This document shows positions 7,471 through 17,185 of a stretch of 64,000 nt of DNA, piece by piece. Below the pieces are notes generated by a model. It had not been told where the DNA came from. It ran no database searches and saw only the letters and a list, made by a program, of their open reading frames with translations. A program made the translations under genes and the position numbers. Location of the stretch: assembly GCF_018449515.1 (NCBI RefSeq), contig NZ_JAAVUQ010000004.1, positions 62,001 to 126,000 on the forward strand. The letters run 5' to 3'. This DNA comes from Caballeronia sp. dw_19. GTDB lineage: Bacteria > Pseudomonadota > Gammaproteobacteria > Burkholderiales > Burkholderiaceae. Every line of letters starts with the position of its first letter. Within the stretch, counting starts at the first letter, position 1.

Positions 7471-8606
7471 GCGAAGCAGGCGCGGCTGACAAGACAGAGA
7501 AACCAAGCGCGAAGAAGCTGCGCGACGCCAGGCAAAAAGGTCAGATCGCCCGCTCGCGAGACATGGCGACCGCGATCGGCGTGTTCGTCAGCCTCAAGCT
7601 GCTGGTGATCATGGTTCCCGGTTGGCTCGAAGACTGCCGCAGGCTATTTGCGCTGTCGTTCGCGGACCTGAGCGGCGAGAACGCCACGGACAACGTCGCC
7701 TCCATGCTGTTTTTCAGCGTCCTGATGATGATTGGCAAGATGACGTTGCCGCTCGCCGCGGTACCGCTGTGCATTGTCGCGGGTTCGCTCTTTCCCGGCG
7801 GCTGGAGTTTCACGCCTGGTCATTTCGCGCCCAAGGCCAATCGGCTCAGTCCGTTGGGCAACCTCAAACGGCTGGTATCGGCCAAGCACTACATCCAGGT
7901 TGCCACGACGATTCTCAAAGCGCTCGCGCTCGGCGTCGTGTTGTGGTGGACCTGCCGGGCGAACCTGATCAGTTTCGTGCGCCTGCAAGGTACACCGCTT
8001 GCCGACGCATTGCTCGGCGGCGCGGATCTGCTGCTGAATTCGGTGCTGGCCCTGTCCGGCGTGTTGATCGCGTTCTCGCTGATCGACGCACCCGTGCAGC
8101 AATGGATCTTCATGCGCGGTCAGCGCATGAGCAAGAAAGACCTCAAGGACGAATACAAGACCACCGAAGGCAAACCTGAGGTCAAGAACCGCATCCGTCA
8201 GTTACAACGGCAACTGGCCCAGGCAGGTATCCGCAAGACGGTACCCACGGCGGATGTGGTGATCGTCAACCCGAACCACTACGCAGTAGCGATCAAATAC
8301 GACGATTCGAAAGCGCAAGCGCCGTACGTCGTTGCAAAGGGTATCGACGAGACGGCTCTGTTCATTCGTCAGGTGGCGAAAGAATGCCGCATCGAGGTGC
8401 TGGAAGCACCACCGCTTGCCCGCGCGATCTACAACACGAGCCAGGTCAATCAGCAGATTCCCGCCGCGTTATACCGCGCGGTCGCACAGGTGTTGACCTA
8501 TGTATTGCAGATCAAGGCCTTTCGTAACGGCCAGCGCTCCGCCCGCCCCGGTCCGCCGGCCGGCTTCGATATTCCAGACCATCTCACCAGGACACACGAG
8601 TCATGA
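7467..8606 (+). CDS. flhB: Flagellar export switch protein FlhB
   Basis: This 379-aa protein begins with the FlhB N-terminal signature KTEKPSAKKLRDARQKGQIA (~9-28), followed by four membrane segments and a soluble C-terminal domain (~215-379). FlhB autocleaves between Asn and Pro in a conserved NPTH motif to switch substrate class from hook to filament. Here the motif reads NPNH (VVIVNPNHYAVAIKY, ~264-278): the scissile Asn-Pro is kept but Thr is replaced by Asn. ATGA overlaps at both ends tie it to fliR and flhA. Confidence 0.95.
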   Translation: MSEAGAADKTEKPSAKKLRDARQKGQIARSRDMATAIGVFVSLKLLVIMVPGWLEDCRRLFALSFADLSGENATDNVASMLFFSVLMMIGKMTLPLAAVPLCIVAGSLFPGGWSFTPGHFAPKANRLSPLGNLKRLVSAKHYIQVATTILKALALGVVLWWTCRANLISFVRLQGTPLADALLGGADLLLNSVLALSGVLIAFSLIDAPVQQWIFMRGQRMSKKDLKDEYKTTEGKPEVKNRIRQLQRQLAQAGIRKTVPTADVVIVNPNHYAVAIKYDDSKAQAPYVVAKGIDETALFIRQVAKECRIEVLEAPPLARAIYNTSQVNQQIPAALYRAVAQVLTYVLQIKAFRNGQRSARPGPPAGFDIPDHLTRTHES

Positions 8607-10696
8607 AAGCGTCGTTTCCTTTTCTGAAAAGCCTGCGCCGCGCCAGGTTCGCCGCTCCGCTCGCCCTGCTCATCCTGCTCGGGATGATCATCCTGCCCTT
8701 GCCGCCGTTCGTGCTGGACGTACTGTTCACGTTCAATATCGTACTGGCGATCGTGGTTATTCTGGTGAGCGTCTCCGTCAAGCGGCCGCTCGAGTTTTCC
8801 GCTTTCCCGACCATCATCCTCACCGCGACGCTCATGCGGCTCACGCTGAATGTCGCGTCGACACGCGTCGTCCTGCTCAACGGCCATACCGGCACGCATG
8901 CGGCGGGCCAAGTGGTCGAGGCCTTCGGCAACGTTGTGATAGGCAGCAACTTCGTGGTGGGCCTCGTCGTCTTCGTGATCCTGATGATCATCAACTTCGT
9001 TGTGGTCACGAAGGGCGCCGAGCGGATTTCAGAGGTATCGGCGCGCTTCACGCTTGATGCGCTGCCCGGCAAGCAGATGGCTATCGATGCCGACCTGAAC
9101 GCCGGGCTCATCACTCAGGAAAAGGCGCAACAACGACGCGCCGAAGTCACCTCCGAAGCCGATTTCTACGGTGCGATGGACGGTGCTTCGAAGTTCGTGC
9201 GCGGCGATGCGATTGCGGGCATCCTGGTGCTGATCATCAACATGATCGGCGGCCTTGCGATCGGCACGTTGATGCATGATCTGAGCGTCGCGGACGCGTT
9301 CCGTCAATATGGTCTGCTGACGATCGGCGACGGTCTCGTTGCACAGATCCCCGCACTGCTGCTCTCGTCCGCCGCCGCAATCATCGTCACGCGGATCAGC
9401 GACGCCGGTGATTTCGAACAGCAGGTCGGCAGGCAATTGCTGGCATCACCCTCGGTGCTGTACAGCGGCGCCGCGCTGATGGCCGCGCTGGCCGTGATCC
9501 CCGGCATGCCCACGTTAATCTTTCTCGTCTTTGCCGCTTTGCTGGCGTTTGTCGGGCGAAGGATGGCACGCCGTATCACCGCGGCCGAAGCGGGCGAGGA
9601 CGTCGGGCAGGTTCAGGCTGCCCTGCTTGCGACCGCGCCGGCGGCGCTCGACTGGAACAGCATCCCGTACGTGGAGACGCTGTCGGTCTCGCTCGGCTAC
9701 CGGCTTTTGGGCATGGTCGATGAAGGGCAAGGTGCGCTGCTCATCAAGCGGATTGGCGGGACCCGTCAAAGCCTGTCCGAGTCGTTGGGTTTCCTGATAC
9801 CTCGCATTGGCGTGCGTGACGACCTCAGCCTGCCGCCGTCGCAGTACGCCATCATCCTGAGCGGCGCCACGGTGGCACAAGCGCAGGTGTATGACGACAA
9901 ATTGATGGCGATTGCGTCGCCTGCCGTCTACAGCGAACTCGACGGCATTCCCGGCGCCGATCCCGCCTACGACATGCCTGTCACCTGGATTGCTCCGTCG
10001 CAGAAGGCACACGCGCTGGGGCTCGGTTATCAGGTCGTCGACGCCCCGACGGTCATTGCGACACACTTGTCAAAGGTCGTGCGCGACCATCTGCCTGAGT
10101 TGTTCAGCTATGAAAACGTGACGGCGATGCTCGATCGGCTGAGCGCTGTCGCGCCGGCGCTTGGGGACGCGCTTGGCAAAGCCTTGACGCACAGCCAGCT
10201 GCGCCGCGTGTTCCGTATTCTGCTGACCGAAAACGTTTCGCTTGGCGACATCGAGACCATCGCGACAACGCTGGTCGAAGCCTGCGAAACCACCAAGGAT
10301 CCGATCCTCCTTGCTGCCGAGGTTCGTTGCGCGCTGCGCCGGCAGATCGTGGCTGCGCTGATGGGACACAAGTCGGAAATCAAGGGCTACAGTCTGGCGG
10401 GCGAGCTGGAGAACATGCTGCTCGGCGCGCTCAGCCGCGCCGAGCAGGCGGCCACCAGGGTGCCGCTCGACAACTTCCCGATCGATCCGAACGTCCTCGC
10501 GCAGTTTCAGGCCAACATGCCCGGCATACGCGATCAGATGAAGCAGATGGGCACGCCCCCGCTCCTGCTGGTGATCCCCCGCATCCGGCCGATTCTTGCG
10601 CGTTACGCACGTATTTTCGCGCCGGGGCTGAACGTGCTCTCGTATAACGAGGTGCCTGAGGCGCGCGATGTGAGTATTGTTGGAAGCTTGGGGTAG
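8603..10696 (+). CDS. flhA: Flagellar export platform protein FlhA
   Basis: This 697-aa protein has the normal FlhA length. An N-terminal membrane domain of about eight helices contains the FHIPEP-family stretch FTLDALPGKQMAIDADLNAG (~151-170). A soluble C-terminal domain (~350-697) forms the nonameric docking ring for chaperone-substrate complexes, such as those expected from FliS, FliT and FlgN encoded downstream in this locus. It ends the left flagellar block; the next flagellar gene is 19 kb away. Confidence 0.96.
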   Translation: MKASFPFLKSLRRARFAAPLALLILLGMIILPLPPFVLDVLFTFNIVLAIVVILVSVSVKRPLEFSAFPTIILTATLMRLTLNVASTRVVLLNGHTGTHAAGQVVEAFGNVVIGSNFVVGLVVFVILMIINFVVVTKGAERISEVSARFTLDALPGKQMAIDADLNAGLITQEKAQQRRAEVTSEADFYGAMDGASKFVRGDAIAGILVLIINMIGGLAIGTLMHDLSVADAFRQYGLLTIGDGLVAQIPALLLSSAAAIIVTRISDAGDFEQQVGRQLLASPSVLYSGAALMAALAVIPGMPTLIFLVFAALLAFVGRRMARRITAAEAGEDVGQVQAALLATAPAALDWNSIPYVETLSVSLGYRLLGMVDEGQGALLIKRIGGTRQSLSESLGFLIPRIGVRDDLSLPPSQYAIILSGATVAQAQVYDDKLMAIASPAVYSELDGIPGADPAYDMPVTWIAPSQKAHALGLGYQVVDAPTVIATHLSKVVRDHLPELFSYENVTAMLDRLSAVAPALGDALGKALTHSQLRRVFRILLTENVSLGDIETIATTLVEACETTKDPILLAAEVRCALRRQIVAALMGHKSEIKGYSLAGELENMLLGALSRAEQAATRVPLDNFPIDPNVLAQFQANMPGIRDQMKQMGTPPLLLVIPRIRPILARYARIFAPGLNVLSYNEVPEARDVSIVGSLG

Positions 10697-11060
10697 AGGG
10701 AAAAGGGGTGCAGGTGACGCCGTCGCTAACTTGGTTCGGTCTGCCGTACATGTTGCCGCGCTGACGGGCGCAGCACAGGCTATTGTCGGGAAACGGAATT
10801 ACTTGGACTAGTGCGCAGTTGGTTAGACACGAAAGTACGGAATTGATTGGACTTCCCGGAATCGGCAGCGACAGTCTAAAAAGGCGGTGGCCGTTGGGTG
10901 GTCGTTCTGGGAAGGTGATCGGCACTTCACGATCCACTTGCCGTCATTCGAAATCCTCAAAAGCGGCCATTCATTTTTGCGGTATTGGCTTATGCAGTGA
11001 ATCCCCTTCGTATGCGGATGCCACAGAAGCGCCCAAAGCCATCGCCTGAAAACTCGGCTT
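10697..11060. other. Non-coding stretch at the flagellar block/accessory junction
   Basis: These 364 bp between flhA and a converging serine hydrolase hold no supported gene. An 88-codon open frame lacks a ribosome site and family resemblance. Fragments such as AAAGCGGCCATTCA near 10,960 resemble the degenerate spacer motif seen elsewhere in the accessory region. No terminator for flhA was found. Confidence 0.5.
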
Positions 11061-12206
11061 CTAGCTGCCGCTGAGAACTGGGTCTCGCCCAGGATCTTTC
11101 GCGTGAGCGGCAGTCAGAATTAGCCACATTAAGTGTCCCATCTGCTGTTCGGTGACTTTGTTGCCGTTTCCTAAAAGACCAAACAGAGCGCGGGTGTTGG
11201 TCTGATGAACAACGACGAGGTCGTCTACGGGATCTACGATAACAAATTGACCATCTAAACCATCCGCCCAAAAACTGGCTGCTGGCAAGTCTTGCGTGTC
11301 TAGATGTTGACCACGTCTACTCGTCCACCATAGATAACCGTAGCCAGCGTGCATTATCGCGTCGGAGTGAGGCGTCGTACTCTCTGCGACCCATGACGCG
11401 GGTACGACCTGCTGATCTTTCCATCGACCATCGTTAAGATATAACAAGCCAAACCGCGCGAGGTCGCGCGCGCTCATCTTGAATAGGTATGCAGCATGCA
11501 ACGAGTCCGAACCTCGCTCGTAGCTTCCGTCGCTCACACGATAGTCTTGCATTTCCAACGGACCAGCTATCTGACTTTCGAATGCTTCGAAGATTGATTT
11601 CCCAACGGCCTTTTCGTAAATGGACCCGAGGGCATTGAAATCCCAATTGTTGTAATACCAGAAGGTGCCGGGCGCATGCGATCCCCGCGTCGGTCTCACG
11701 CGCCGCTCGCGATCGGTTTCATAGAGTGCGACGTGGTAAACGCCGGACTTTGATTCGAGTAGGTCTCGTACGGTAGCTCGCTTCTCGCTATCGGTGAGCG
11801 TCGGAGACACGTCGTCTATTCCCAGCGTCCCAAGCGTGTCGTCCAGATGGAGCTGATGGGCATTGACGGCGATGCCAGTGAGCGCGCTCAACAAGCTCTT
11901 TCGTGCGGAGTAGATCTTGTATCGATGGTCAATGTCACCCCAACTCGCGACGATACTACCGTGTTGGATCGCAATGAAACTTGTCGTGCCTATCTGTTTC
12001 GAGTAGTCGTGTGCTTCCGTCAAGATCTTCGGATCCCATCCGGCCGCTTCAGGAATAGTGCGGCTCCATTCAGCACCTGGGTATAGAGTCGGCTGGGCCG
12101 CGTCAGCGGAGATCTGACTGAACAAGGTCGAAATCGCCAGAACAGCAAGCGATACTGGTCTCGAACAAATGCCTCGTCGTCGGCTGGTCATATCAGAATT
12201 CCACAT
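11061..12206 (-). CDS. Secreted beta-lactamase-fold serine hydrolase
   Basis: This 381-aa protein belongs to the class C beta-lactamase/esterase/DD-peptidase superfamily. It has a likely signal peptide (~1-37, VSLAVLAISTLFSQISADA), the nucleophile motif S100-A-R-K103 and the second motif Y185-N-N. A tryptophan-rich segment (YGYLWWTSRR, ~289-298) fits the third catalytic region, but no clear KTG/HxG triad is seen. The substrate cannot be predicted: such proteins include esterases and 6-aminohexanoate-dimer hydrolases as well as beta-lactamases. A second in-frame ATG five codons in is an equally plausible start. Stands alone, converging on flhA. Confidence 0.85.
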   Translation of the reverse strand: MWNSDMTSRRRGICSRPVSLAVLAISTLFSQISADAAQPTLYPGAEWSRTIPEAAGWDPKILTEAHDYSKQIGTTSFIAIQHGSIVASWGDIDHRYKIYSARKSLLSALTGIAVNAHQLHLDDTLGTLGIDDVSPTLTDSEKRATVRDLLESKSGVYHVALYETDRERRVRPTRGSHAPGTFWYYNNWDFNALGSIYEKAVGKSIFEAFESQIAGPLEMQDYRVSDGSYERGSDSLHAAYLFKMSARDLARFGLLYLNDGRWKDQQVVPASWVAESTTPHSDAIMHAGYGYLWWTSRRGQHLDTQDLPAASFWADGLDGQFVIVDPVDDLVVVHQTNTRALFGLLGNGNKVTEQQMGHLMWLILTAAHAKDPGRDPVLSGS

Positions 12207-12377
12207 GAGGGTTACGCAGTCTACAAGCTGTTGCTTTCGGGTCGCTTTAAGCGCGCCGACGCATCAAGATCGTTAACGATTTTCCGAGGTGCGTCGAACG
12301 GTCGGTCGTGGCCGAACCCTGAAGCTCGCGGTGCCGTGTCGCTCCCCCGCCAACCACTTAGCCGCAGCAAGGCGAAC

Positions 12378-12806
12378 TCAGAGCGGCGACCAAGCCGTGA
12401 AATGTCGCTCGGCAGTGGAATGAGTAACCGCAAAGCCATGTCGCTCGTAGAAGCGTCGAGCAGGATTGACGCGGAGAACGCGCAATTGAATCGGCTTTTC
12501 GCTGGCACCGGCGCGTTTGATAATCCGCTGTATCAACGCCGCGCCAATGCCGCGATTCTGGTGACCAGGCAAGATGCAAAGTGTCTTCAAAACCAGAACG
12601 CCAGGTTCATCGATTAAGGCAACGCATCCGATCTCCTCGCCGTTGCCCCGGATGATTTCATGGATGCCCGCGTTGAAATCGTCGGGACTATCCGGTCGCC
12701 ATTGCCCCCATGTCTGCTCGACATATCTACGCATGCATGTTTCGGTGACAAATGCTACGAAGTCTCGGTCTTGTTCGACAGCGGGGCGTAAAACGATGTC
12801 GGGCAT
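12378..12806 (-). CDS. GNAT-family N-acetyltransferase
   Basis: This 142-aa protein shows the GNAT fold: LRPAVEQDRDFVAFVTETC at the N-terminus, motif A CILPGHQNRGIGAALIQRII (~80-99) that binds the acetyl-CoA pyrophosphate, and a C-terminal ARRFYERHGFAVTHST (~114-129). The ATG at 12806 is chosen over a GTG 13 codons upstream because GGGAG precedes it. The acceptor substrate is unknown. It lies between a serine hydrolase and a methyltransferase, with spacers too long for an obvious operon. Confidence 0.87.
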   Translation of the reverse strand: MPDIVLRPAVEQDRDFVAFVTETCMRRYVEQTWGQWRPDSPDDFNAGIHEIIRGNGEEIGCVALIDEPGVLVLKTLCILPGHQNRGIGAALIQRIIKRAGASEKPIQLRVLRVNPARRFYERHGFAVTHSTAERHFTAWSPL

Positions 12807-12883
12807 CTGCCGGCTCCCAGATTTTACCTTTTTGTCGATTGTCACCGATGTACGTGCGGGAGTCGAGTGACCGAAATTGGCCG

Positions 12884-13711
12884 TTAGGCAGCACTAGCCT
12901 GGATAAGACGCAGGCCCCATCCCGTCTTTAACGTTCCGTCTTCGCGTTGCATGGGCGCAAACGCCGACAATAGTTCGCTCTTGAACTGTGCGCGCGCTGT
13001 TTCCGACATCCTGTCTGCATCGTAAGTGTCCAGCATGTCCAACCATAACTGCTCGGGCGTAGGCGTCCAGTCAACTTCGATGTCTTCGAAGACGACATTA
13101 ACGAAACCATGCTGGAGTAGTTCGCTCCAACCGGTTTCGCTGCGTGTGCGCGCGTCACCGAGTGGCAGGTGTGTCAGGTTCGCCTTCGCAATCGGCCTGA
13201 ATATGTCTAAAAAGACTTCACCAACTTCCCCGGTCAGAAAGGCCCGCCCGACGACAGCGGAAAGACTACCGCCTTCACGCAATACCCGACGAATTTCACG
13301 GATGACTTGCTCTATGTCGTCCATCAACATCAAAGCCATGTGCGACAGAACGTAGTCGACCGAGCCAGTATCAAGCGACAACTCTTGTGCGCGCTCATTG
13401 ATTAAGCGAACATCCTGCGGCAGCACCGCCCGGGCAGCGCTCAACTCGCCGTCGCTCATGTCGAGGGCGATCAACTTCGTTCCTGCGTTGCCCCTGTCGT
13501 TCAGAATTTGCAGCAGTGGTCCATCACCGCATGCCAGATCGAGCACGGTGCGCGACATCCCATCATTCGGCACCCGCTCTGCCAGCGCATGATAGGAAGA
13601 CGGGTATTCTGCATGCGTGGATCGCGCAGGGTGGTTGCCATAGGCCCGGCGCGTTGCTCCTGCCCGGCGTCGATGAAAATCTTTTAAATAGATTTCTGCT
13701 TGGGATGTCAT
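12884..13711 (-). CDS. Class I SAM-dependent methyltransferase
   Basis: This 275-aa protein has a Rossmann-type methyltransferase core. Motif I VLDLACGDGPLLQIL (~56-70) binds SAM, ALDMSDGELSAAR (~82-94) supplies the acidic ribose-binding residue, and SVDYVLSHMALMLMDD (~117-132) and a following VLREGG match motifs IV-V. The C-terminal ~90 residues probably recognise substrate. It resembles the UbiE/SmtA-like small-molecule group, but nothing nearby indicates the substrate. Confidence 0.87.
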   Translation of the reverse strand: MTSQAEIYLKDFHRRRAGATRRAYGNHPARSTHAEYPSSYHALAERVPNDGMSRTVLDLACGDGPLLQILNDRGNAGTKLIALDMSDGELSAARAVLPQDVRLINERAQELSLDTGSVDYVLSHMALMLMDDIEQVIREIRRVLREGGSLSAVVGRAFLTGEVGEVFLDIFRPIAKANLTHLPLGDARTRSETGWSELLQHGFVNVVFEDIEVDWTPTPEQLWLDMLDTYDADRMSETARAQFKSELLSAFAPMQREDGTLKTGWGLRLIQASAA

Positions 13712-13817
13712 TCTTGCGTTACCCGATTGTTCAATTCTTGGTTCTACGCCTGGACTCTGGATCGTCCCTCTCGTGAGGAATTGTCGACGAAGCAGATCAC
13801 GATGTCGACTGGCCGTT

Positions 13818-13861
13818 TCTGGCCGGACCCTGGCTGACGGCGATCGGCGCTATTCGACCCA
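13818..13861 (+). repeat. 44-bp intergenic repeat, copy 1
   Basis: A 44-bp segment starting TCTGGCCGGACCCTGGCTGA matches 21,358-21,401 at 42 of 44 positions, in the same orientation. It lies in the spacer between the methyltransferase and allantoicase genes. Confidence 0.85.
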
Positions 13862-13964
13862 TTGCCGTCGCTCAGACTGGGATTTGGGCCAAAGACCGCT
13901 TTGGAAGAAAGCGGCCACTCGATCGCTAAGCATGAGTCGTGAGTTGTCTCGAGTAGATTGCGGA

Positions 13965-14996
13965 TTAATGGCGGTGAAGGCTTGCTTTGGATAAGGTCGA
14001 GGACCGACCCATCAGCCTCAGCCGCGAAACGCCACCATCCGGCAATATATTGAAGCGCACATGTGTAACAGGCATGCTTTGGGTCGACACAAAGGTATGA
14101 ACTCTGTCCATCTCCAGCTTTTGCTCGCCGAGCAACACCGGCCAGAACATCGATTGCGTAATCAGGGACTCGTCCGTTCCGGCTCTGACGAACGCGCCTT
14201 GTAGCGAGCATCGGTCTGCAAAATTCCCCTTGAAATGCGCCGTGTCGACGCTGATCTGACTAATTTCGCCGGGCGTCGCCAATTCGATGATGCACCAGTC
14301 GCAGCCTGGTTGGCGGCGTCGGCGGGTTTCCCAGCCTTCGCCCATGTTGGCGGCACGCGTCGGCAACAGCAGGTTCGATGCCGACCCGTAATGCTGATTG
14401 TTCGCGGCGACGATTCGCGCACCGTTCATGGCGGACGCGAGATCGAGTTCGACGCCTGGCGACAAGTCCCGGTGAGGCTGGCCGTACACGCGCAAGCGGG
14501 CAACACCGCCATCCGGATAGATGTTCAGGCGCACGTGTGTATAGATGTCGCGAGTGGCTGCATCGATCGCACGATAGTGATGCGCGTTGCCGTTCAGCGC
14601 GGTCGCCGCCAGCACCTCAGTCCATGGCGCATGGGCGGGCGGAATATCGTCGTCGCAACGGCAAGCATCGATAGACGCGGCCGGCGGAAAGTTGCCGGTG
14701 AAATGACTGGTGTCGATATCGACGCCCATCAGTTCCCCTGCCACGCTTAACTTGACGATACAAAAATCGTAGCCCGCCACGCGCTTGCGGCGCGATTCCC
14801 AACCGTCCATCCATTTGCCGTTGTCGTCGTATTTGCCGGCGATGAAAACGGCCGGATTGGGATCGAGCATGCGCGCCATCGGCGCAAAGAAGTCGTCGCT
14901 GGTGAGCACGGCCTCGGCACCGAGGCGCGGGTCCGCGAGGTTGATGCCGGTGCGCGTAAAGGCAGGGGCGCCGGGATCGAGAGTGGGTAGAGCCAT
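13965..14996 (-). CDS. alc: Allantoicase
   Basis: This 343-aa protein is predicted to hydrolyse allantoate to ureidoglycolate and urea. It shows the allantoicase tandem of two related jelly-roll domains. The first has [19 protein letters not shown] (~65-83) and [13 protein letters not shown] (~90-102). The second has [19 protein letters not shown] (~225-243) and [13 protein letters not shown] (~250-262). Each ends with a [15 protein letters not shown] or [15 protein letters not shown] strand. The start at 14,996 follows synteny and domain length; upstream in-frame codons overlap the preceding gene antisense and look non-coding. Last gene of the DUF1989/ABC operon, 40 bp after its neighbour. 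No allantoinase or ureidoglycolate lyase is in the window. Confidence 0.93.
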   Translation of the reverse strand: MALPTLDPGAPAFTRTGINLADPRLGAEAVLTSDDFFAPMARMLDPNPAVFIAGKYDDNGKWMDGWESRRKRVAGYDFCIVKLSVAGELMGVDIDTSHFTGNFPPAASIDACRCDDDIPPAHAPWTEVLAATALNGNAHHYRAIDAATRDIYTHVRLNIYPDGGVARLRVYGQPHRDLSPGVELDLASAMNGARIVAANNQHYGSASNLLLPTRAANMGEGWETRRRRQPGCDWCIIELATPGEISQISVDTAHFKGNFADRCSLQGAFVRAGTDESLITQSMFWPVLLGEQKLEMDRVHTFVSTQSMPVTHVRFNILPDGGVSRLRLMGRSSTLSKASLHRH

Positions 14997-15036
14997 GTAT
15001 CGTTGAGCCAGATGATCGGTTGATGAACGGGGACGC

Positions 15037-15711
15037 TCAGGCGAGCGGAACCCACGAGTGCGTGCCCTGCAGATCCGACTCGAAATCGTCGAGCACGACA
15101 ATGTCCACAGGCTTCGGCGTGTTGTCGCCCTGCCCCTGGATCTTGACAATGTCCTGCGGGCAGGCTGAGAACGCGACGAAACAATCCATTTCCGCACGCA
15201 ATGTGATGAACTCGCCGGGCTTCGTCACCGTGGGTAACGTATGCAGTGTGATGCCGTCGGGCTGCACGCGGATGTTCATGAAGATGTTGAACGACGCAAG
15301 ATTTTGGCGAGGCGGTGTGACGCCGAGTTCGAACATGCCTTCGAACATGTTGTCGCAACAGTTGCGATGATAGCCACGCACGCCCAGGAGTTCGTAGCGC
15401 TTGCGATCGCAGGCCGCCATAAAAGTGTCGTGGACACCCGGCGTTGTATCCTCGACGACAGTCAGCACCGGATGACGCTGATTGGTCACGAAGCTGTCGC
15501 CGACCACCGGGTTGAGCCGCTGGTTCCACACTCGCGTGGTTTCCATGCACATGTATTCGTTCAGGTCGTACGCATTCCAGGCCCAGCAATCCACCACCTG
15601 GGTACCATGCGTATTGATGACGCGTACGGCTTCGCCTGCTTTCAGCCGGACGGCTTTGCCGTGGCCGGCGGGAACAGTCGACGTGGGTTGATTCGTGTAG
15701 CTCATGATCAT
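15037..15711 (-). CDS. DUF1989 urea-carboxylase-associated family protein (paralog A)
   Basis: This 224-aa protein belongs to DUF1989, the family that includes the carboxyguanidine deiminase subunits CgdA/CgdB. Visible family features are the [20 protein letters not shown] barrel start (~15-34), [13 protein letters not shown] (~94-106), a [15 protein letters not shown] motif (~114-128) and FSACPQD (~189-195). His, Cys and Asp residues in these motifs are probable catalytic or metal ligands. GGAA lies upstream of the ATG at 15,711, and the ATGA overlap ties it to the ABC ATPase. Its exact substrate here is unknown. The linkage to allantoicase suggests a ureido or guanidino compound. Confidence 0.88.
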   Translation of the reverse strand: MIMSYTNQPTSTVPAGHGKAVRLKAGEAVRVINTHGTQVVDCWAWNAYDLNEYMCMETTRVWNQRLNPVVGDSFVTNQRHPVLTVVEDTTPGVHDTFMAACDRKRYELLGVRGYHRNCCDNMFEGMFELGVTPPRQNLASFNIFMNIRVQPDGITLHTLPTVTKPGEFITLRAEMDCFVAFSACPQDIVKIQGQGDNTPKPVDIVVLDDFESDLQGTHSWVPLA

Positions 15712-16505
15712 TTGGTTTCCGGGTTGAAGCGGTAAAGGAATTGCTGGAGACGGGGCGACGATGGCGTATCCAGCACCGTTTTGGGCGGCCCCTGTTCGAC
15801 GATGCGTCCGCCGTCCATGAAGATCACGTGGTCGGCAACATCGCGGGCGAAGCCGATCTCGTGCGTGACGACGATCATCGTCGTGTCCTTTGCGGCGAGA
15901 CCTCGCATTACGCCGAGCACTTCCCCGACCAGTTCCGGATCGAGCGCGCTGGTCGGCTCGTCGAAGAGGATCACTTCCGGCGTCATCGCCAGCGTGCGTG
16001 CGATGCCCACACGTTGCTGCTGTCCGCCCGACAGGTTCGCCGGCATCGCCGTGTGCTTGCCGCTCAAACCAACCTGGCGCAGCGCCTCTACCGCAAGATC
16101 GCTCGCGGCAAGGCGGCTCATCCGCTTGACCGACAAAAGGCCCTCCATCACGTTTTCGAGCACTGTCATGTGCGGCCACAAGTTGAAGCTCTGAAACACC
16201 ATTCCTATCCGGCTGCGCTGCGTGCGTATTTCGCGGTCGGGCCGCGGGCTGATCGAGCCGTTCGCATTTTCGCGCATGCCAATACGCTCGTCGCCGATCC
16301 AGATCGCCCCATCATCGGGCGGAGAAAGCCAGTTGAGGCAGCGCAACAGAGTCGATTTGCCGGACCCGGAAGGGCCGAGTACGCAGACCGTTTCGCCGCG
16401 CGCGACGCTCAGGTCGACGCCGTCGAGAATGCGATTCTGACCAAACGACTTGACGATGGCGCTGGCCTTCAGTGCAACGGGCGTCGTGTTGCCGGACGGG
16501 TTCAT
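15708..16505 (-). CDS. Polar amino acid-type ABC transporter ATP-binding protein
   Basis: This 265-aa nucleotide-binding subunit has Walker A GPSGSGKS (44-51), a Q-loop MVFQSFNLWPHMTV (~102-115), signature LSGGQQQR (158-165), Walker B VILFDE (178-183) and H-loop His215. The segment between Walker A and the Q-loop is extended, as in the GlnQ/HisP class for polar amino acids. The ATG at 16,505 is chosen because upstream in-frame residues overlap the permease gene and are unlike the family. Operon member; energises uptake with the two permeases and the periplasmic binding protein. Confidence 0.93.
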   Translation of the reverse strand: MNPSGNTTPVALKASAIVKSFGQNRILDGVDLSVARGETVCVLGPSGSGKSTLLRCLNWLSPPDDGAIWIGDERIGMRENANGSISPRPDREIRTQRSRIGMVFQSFNLWPHMTVLENVMEGLLSVKRMSRLAASDLAVEALRQVGLSGKHTAMPANLSGGQQQRVGIARTLAMTPEVILFDEPTSALDPELVGEVLGVMRGLAAKDTTMIVVTHEIGFARDVADHVIFMDGGRIVEQGPPKTVLDTPSSPRLQQFLYRFNPETK

Positions 16506-16510
16506 GTAAT

Positions 16511-17185
16511 TCACCGGGGCGAAGCGACCCGTTGGGCGCGGCCAAGACGGCGCTCCCAATGACGGGTCGACAGATGGATAACAGACGTCGCGGCCCAGTA
16601 GACCAGTGCGACGACGAAATAGACTTCCAGTGGCGCGTAAGTCTCAGACACGACGGCCTTCGCGGCAAACATGAACTCGTGCACCGAGATCATGGAGAGC
16701 AGCGCTGAATCCTTGACCAGACCGATCGACAGGCCGGTCAGCGTGGGTAGCAACAGCGGCATCGCTTGTGGGGCGATGATGCGTCGCGCGATTCGCGCCG
16801 GCGACATGCCTATGGCCACACCCGCTTCGATCGTGCCCGCAGGCACGGCAGCGATGGCCGCCTGAATCACCTCGGCGACGTACGGGCCGTAGTAGATCGC
16901 GAGCGTCACGGTGCCGATCAGCGGAGCCGGCAGCAGCACGCCGAACTCCGGCAGCACGAAGAACGTCACATATAGCAATACGAGCAAAGGCAAACCGAGC
17001 GTCAAGGCGGTGTAGCCGCGAATCAGCGCGACCAGCCACACTGCGCCGCGACGTTGACCGATCGTCAGCAACACGCCGAGTACGCCCGACATGACCGCGC
17101 CAGCCGCACAGAGCCAGATCGTGCCCCCCAGCCCTTGCACGAGTTCGGGCCAGTAGCCCGACAGAACCCCGAGGTCGAACGTCAT
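16511..17185 (-). CDS. ABC transporter permease, HisM/GlnP type (second)
   Basis: This 224-aa inner-membrane protein has about five membrane segments and the EAA loop EAGVAIGMSPARIARRI (~120-136) that contacts the ATPase. It resembles the sibling permease upstream; the pair probably forms a heterodimeric channel. The start overlaps the stop of the first permease by 4 bp. Its stop is 5 bp before the ATPase start. Confidence 0.92.
   Translation of the reverse strand: MTFDLGVLSGYWPELVQGLGGTIWLCAAGAVMSGVLGVLLTIGQRRGAVWLVALIRGYTALTLGLPLLVLLYVTFFVLPEFGVLLPAPLIGTVTLAIYYGPYVAEVIQAAIAAVPAGTIEAGVAIGMSPARIARRIIAPQAMPLLLPTLTGLSIGLVKDSALLSMISVHEFMFAAKAVVSETYAPLEVYFVVALVYWAATSVIHLSTRHWERRLGRAQRVASPR

Noticed and set aside
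10783..11049. An 88-codon plus-strand open frame after flhA
   Set aside because: No Shine-Dalgarno, no hydrophobic or domain pattern, and base use like the surrounding spacer.
13744..14211. A 155-codon minus-strand frame overlapping the allantoicase end
   Set aside because: Runs through the repeat and the allantoicase gene in another frame; no family match.
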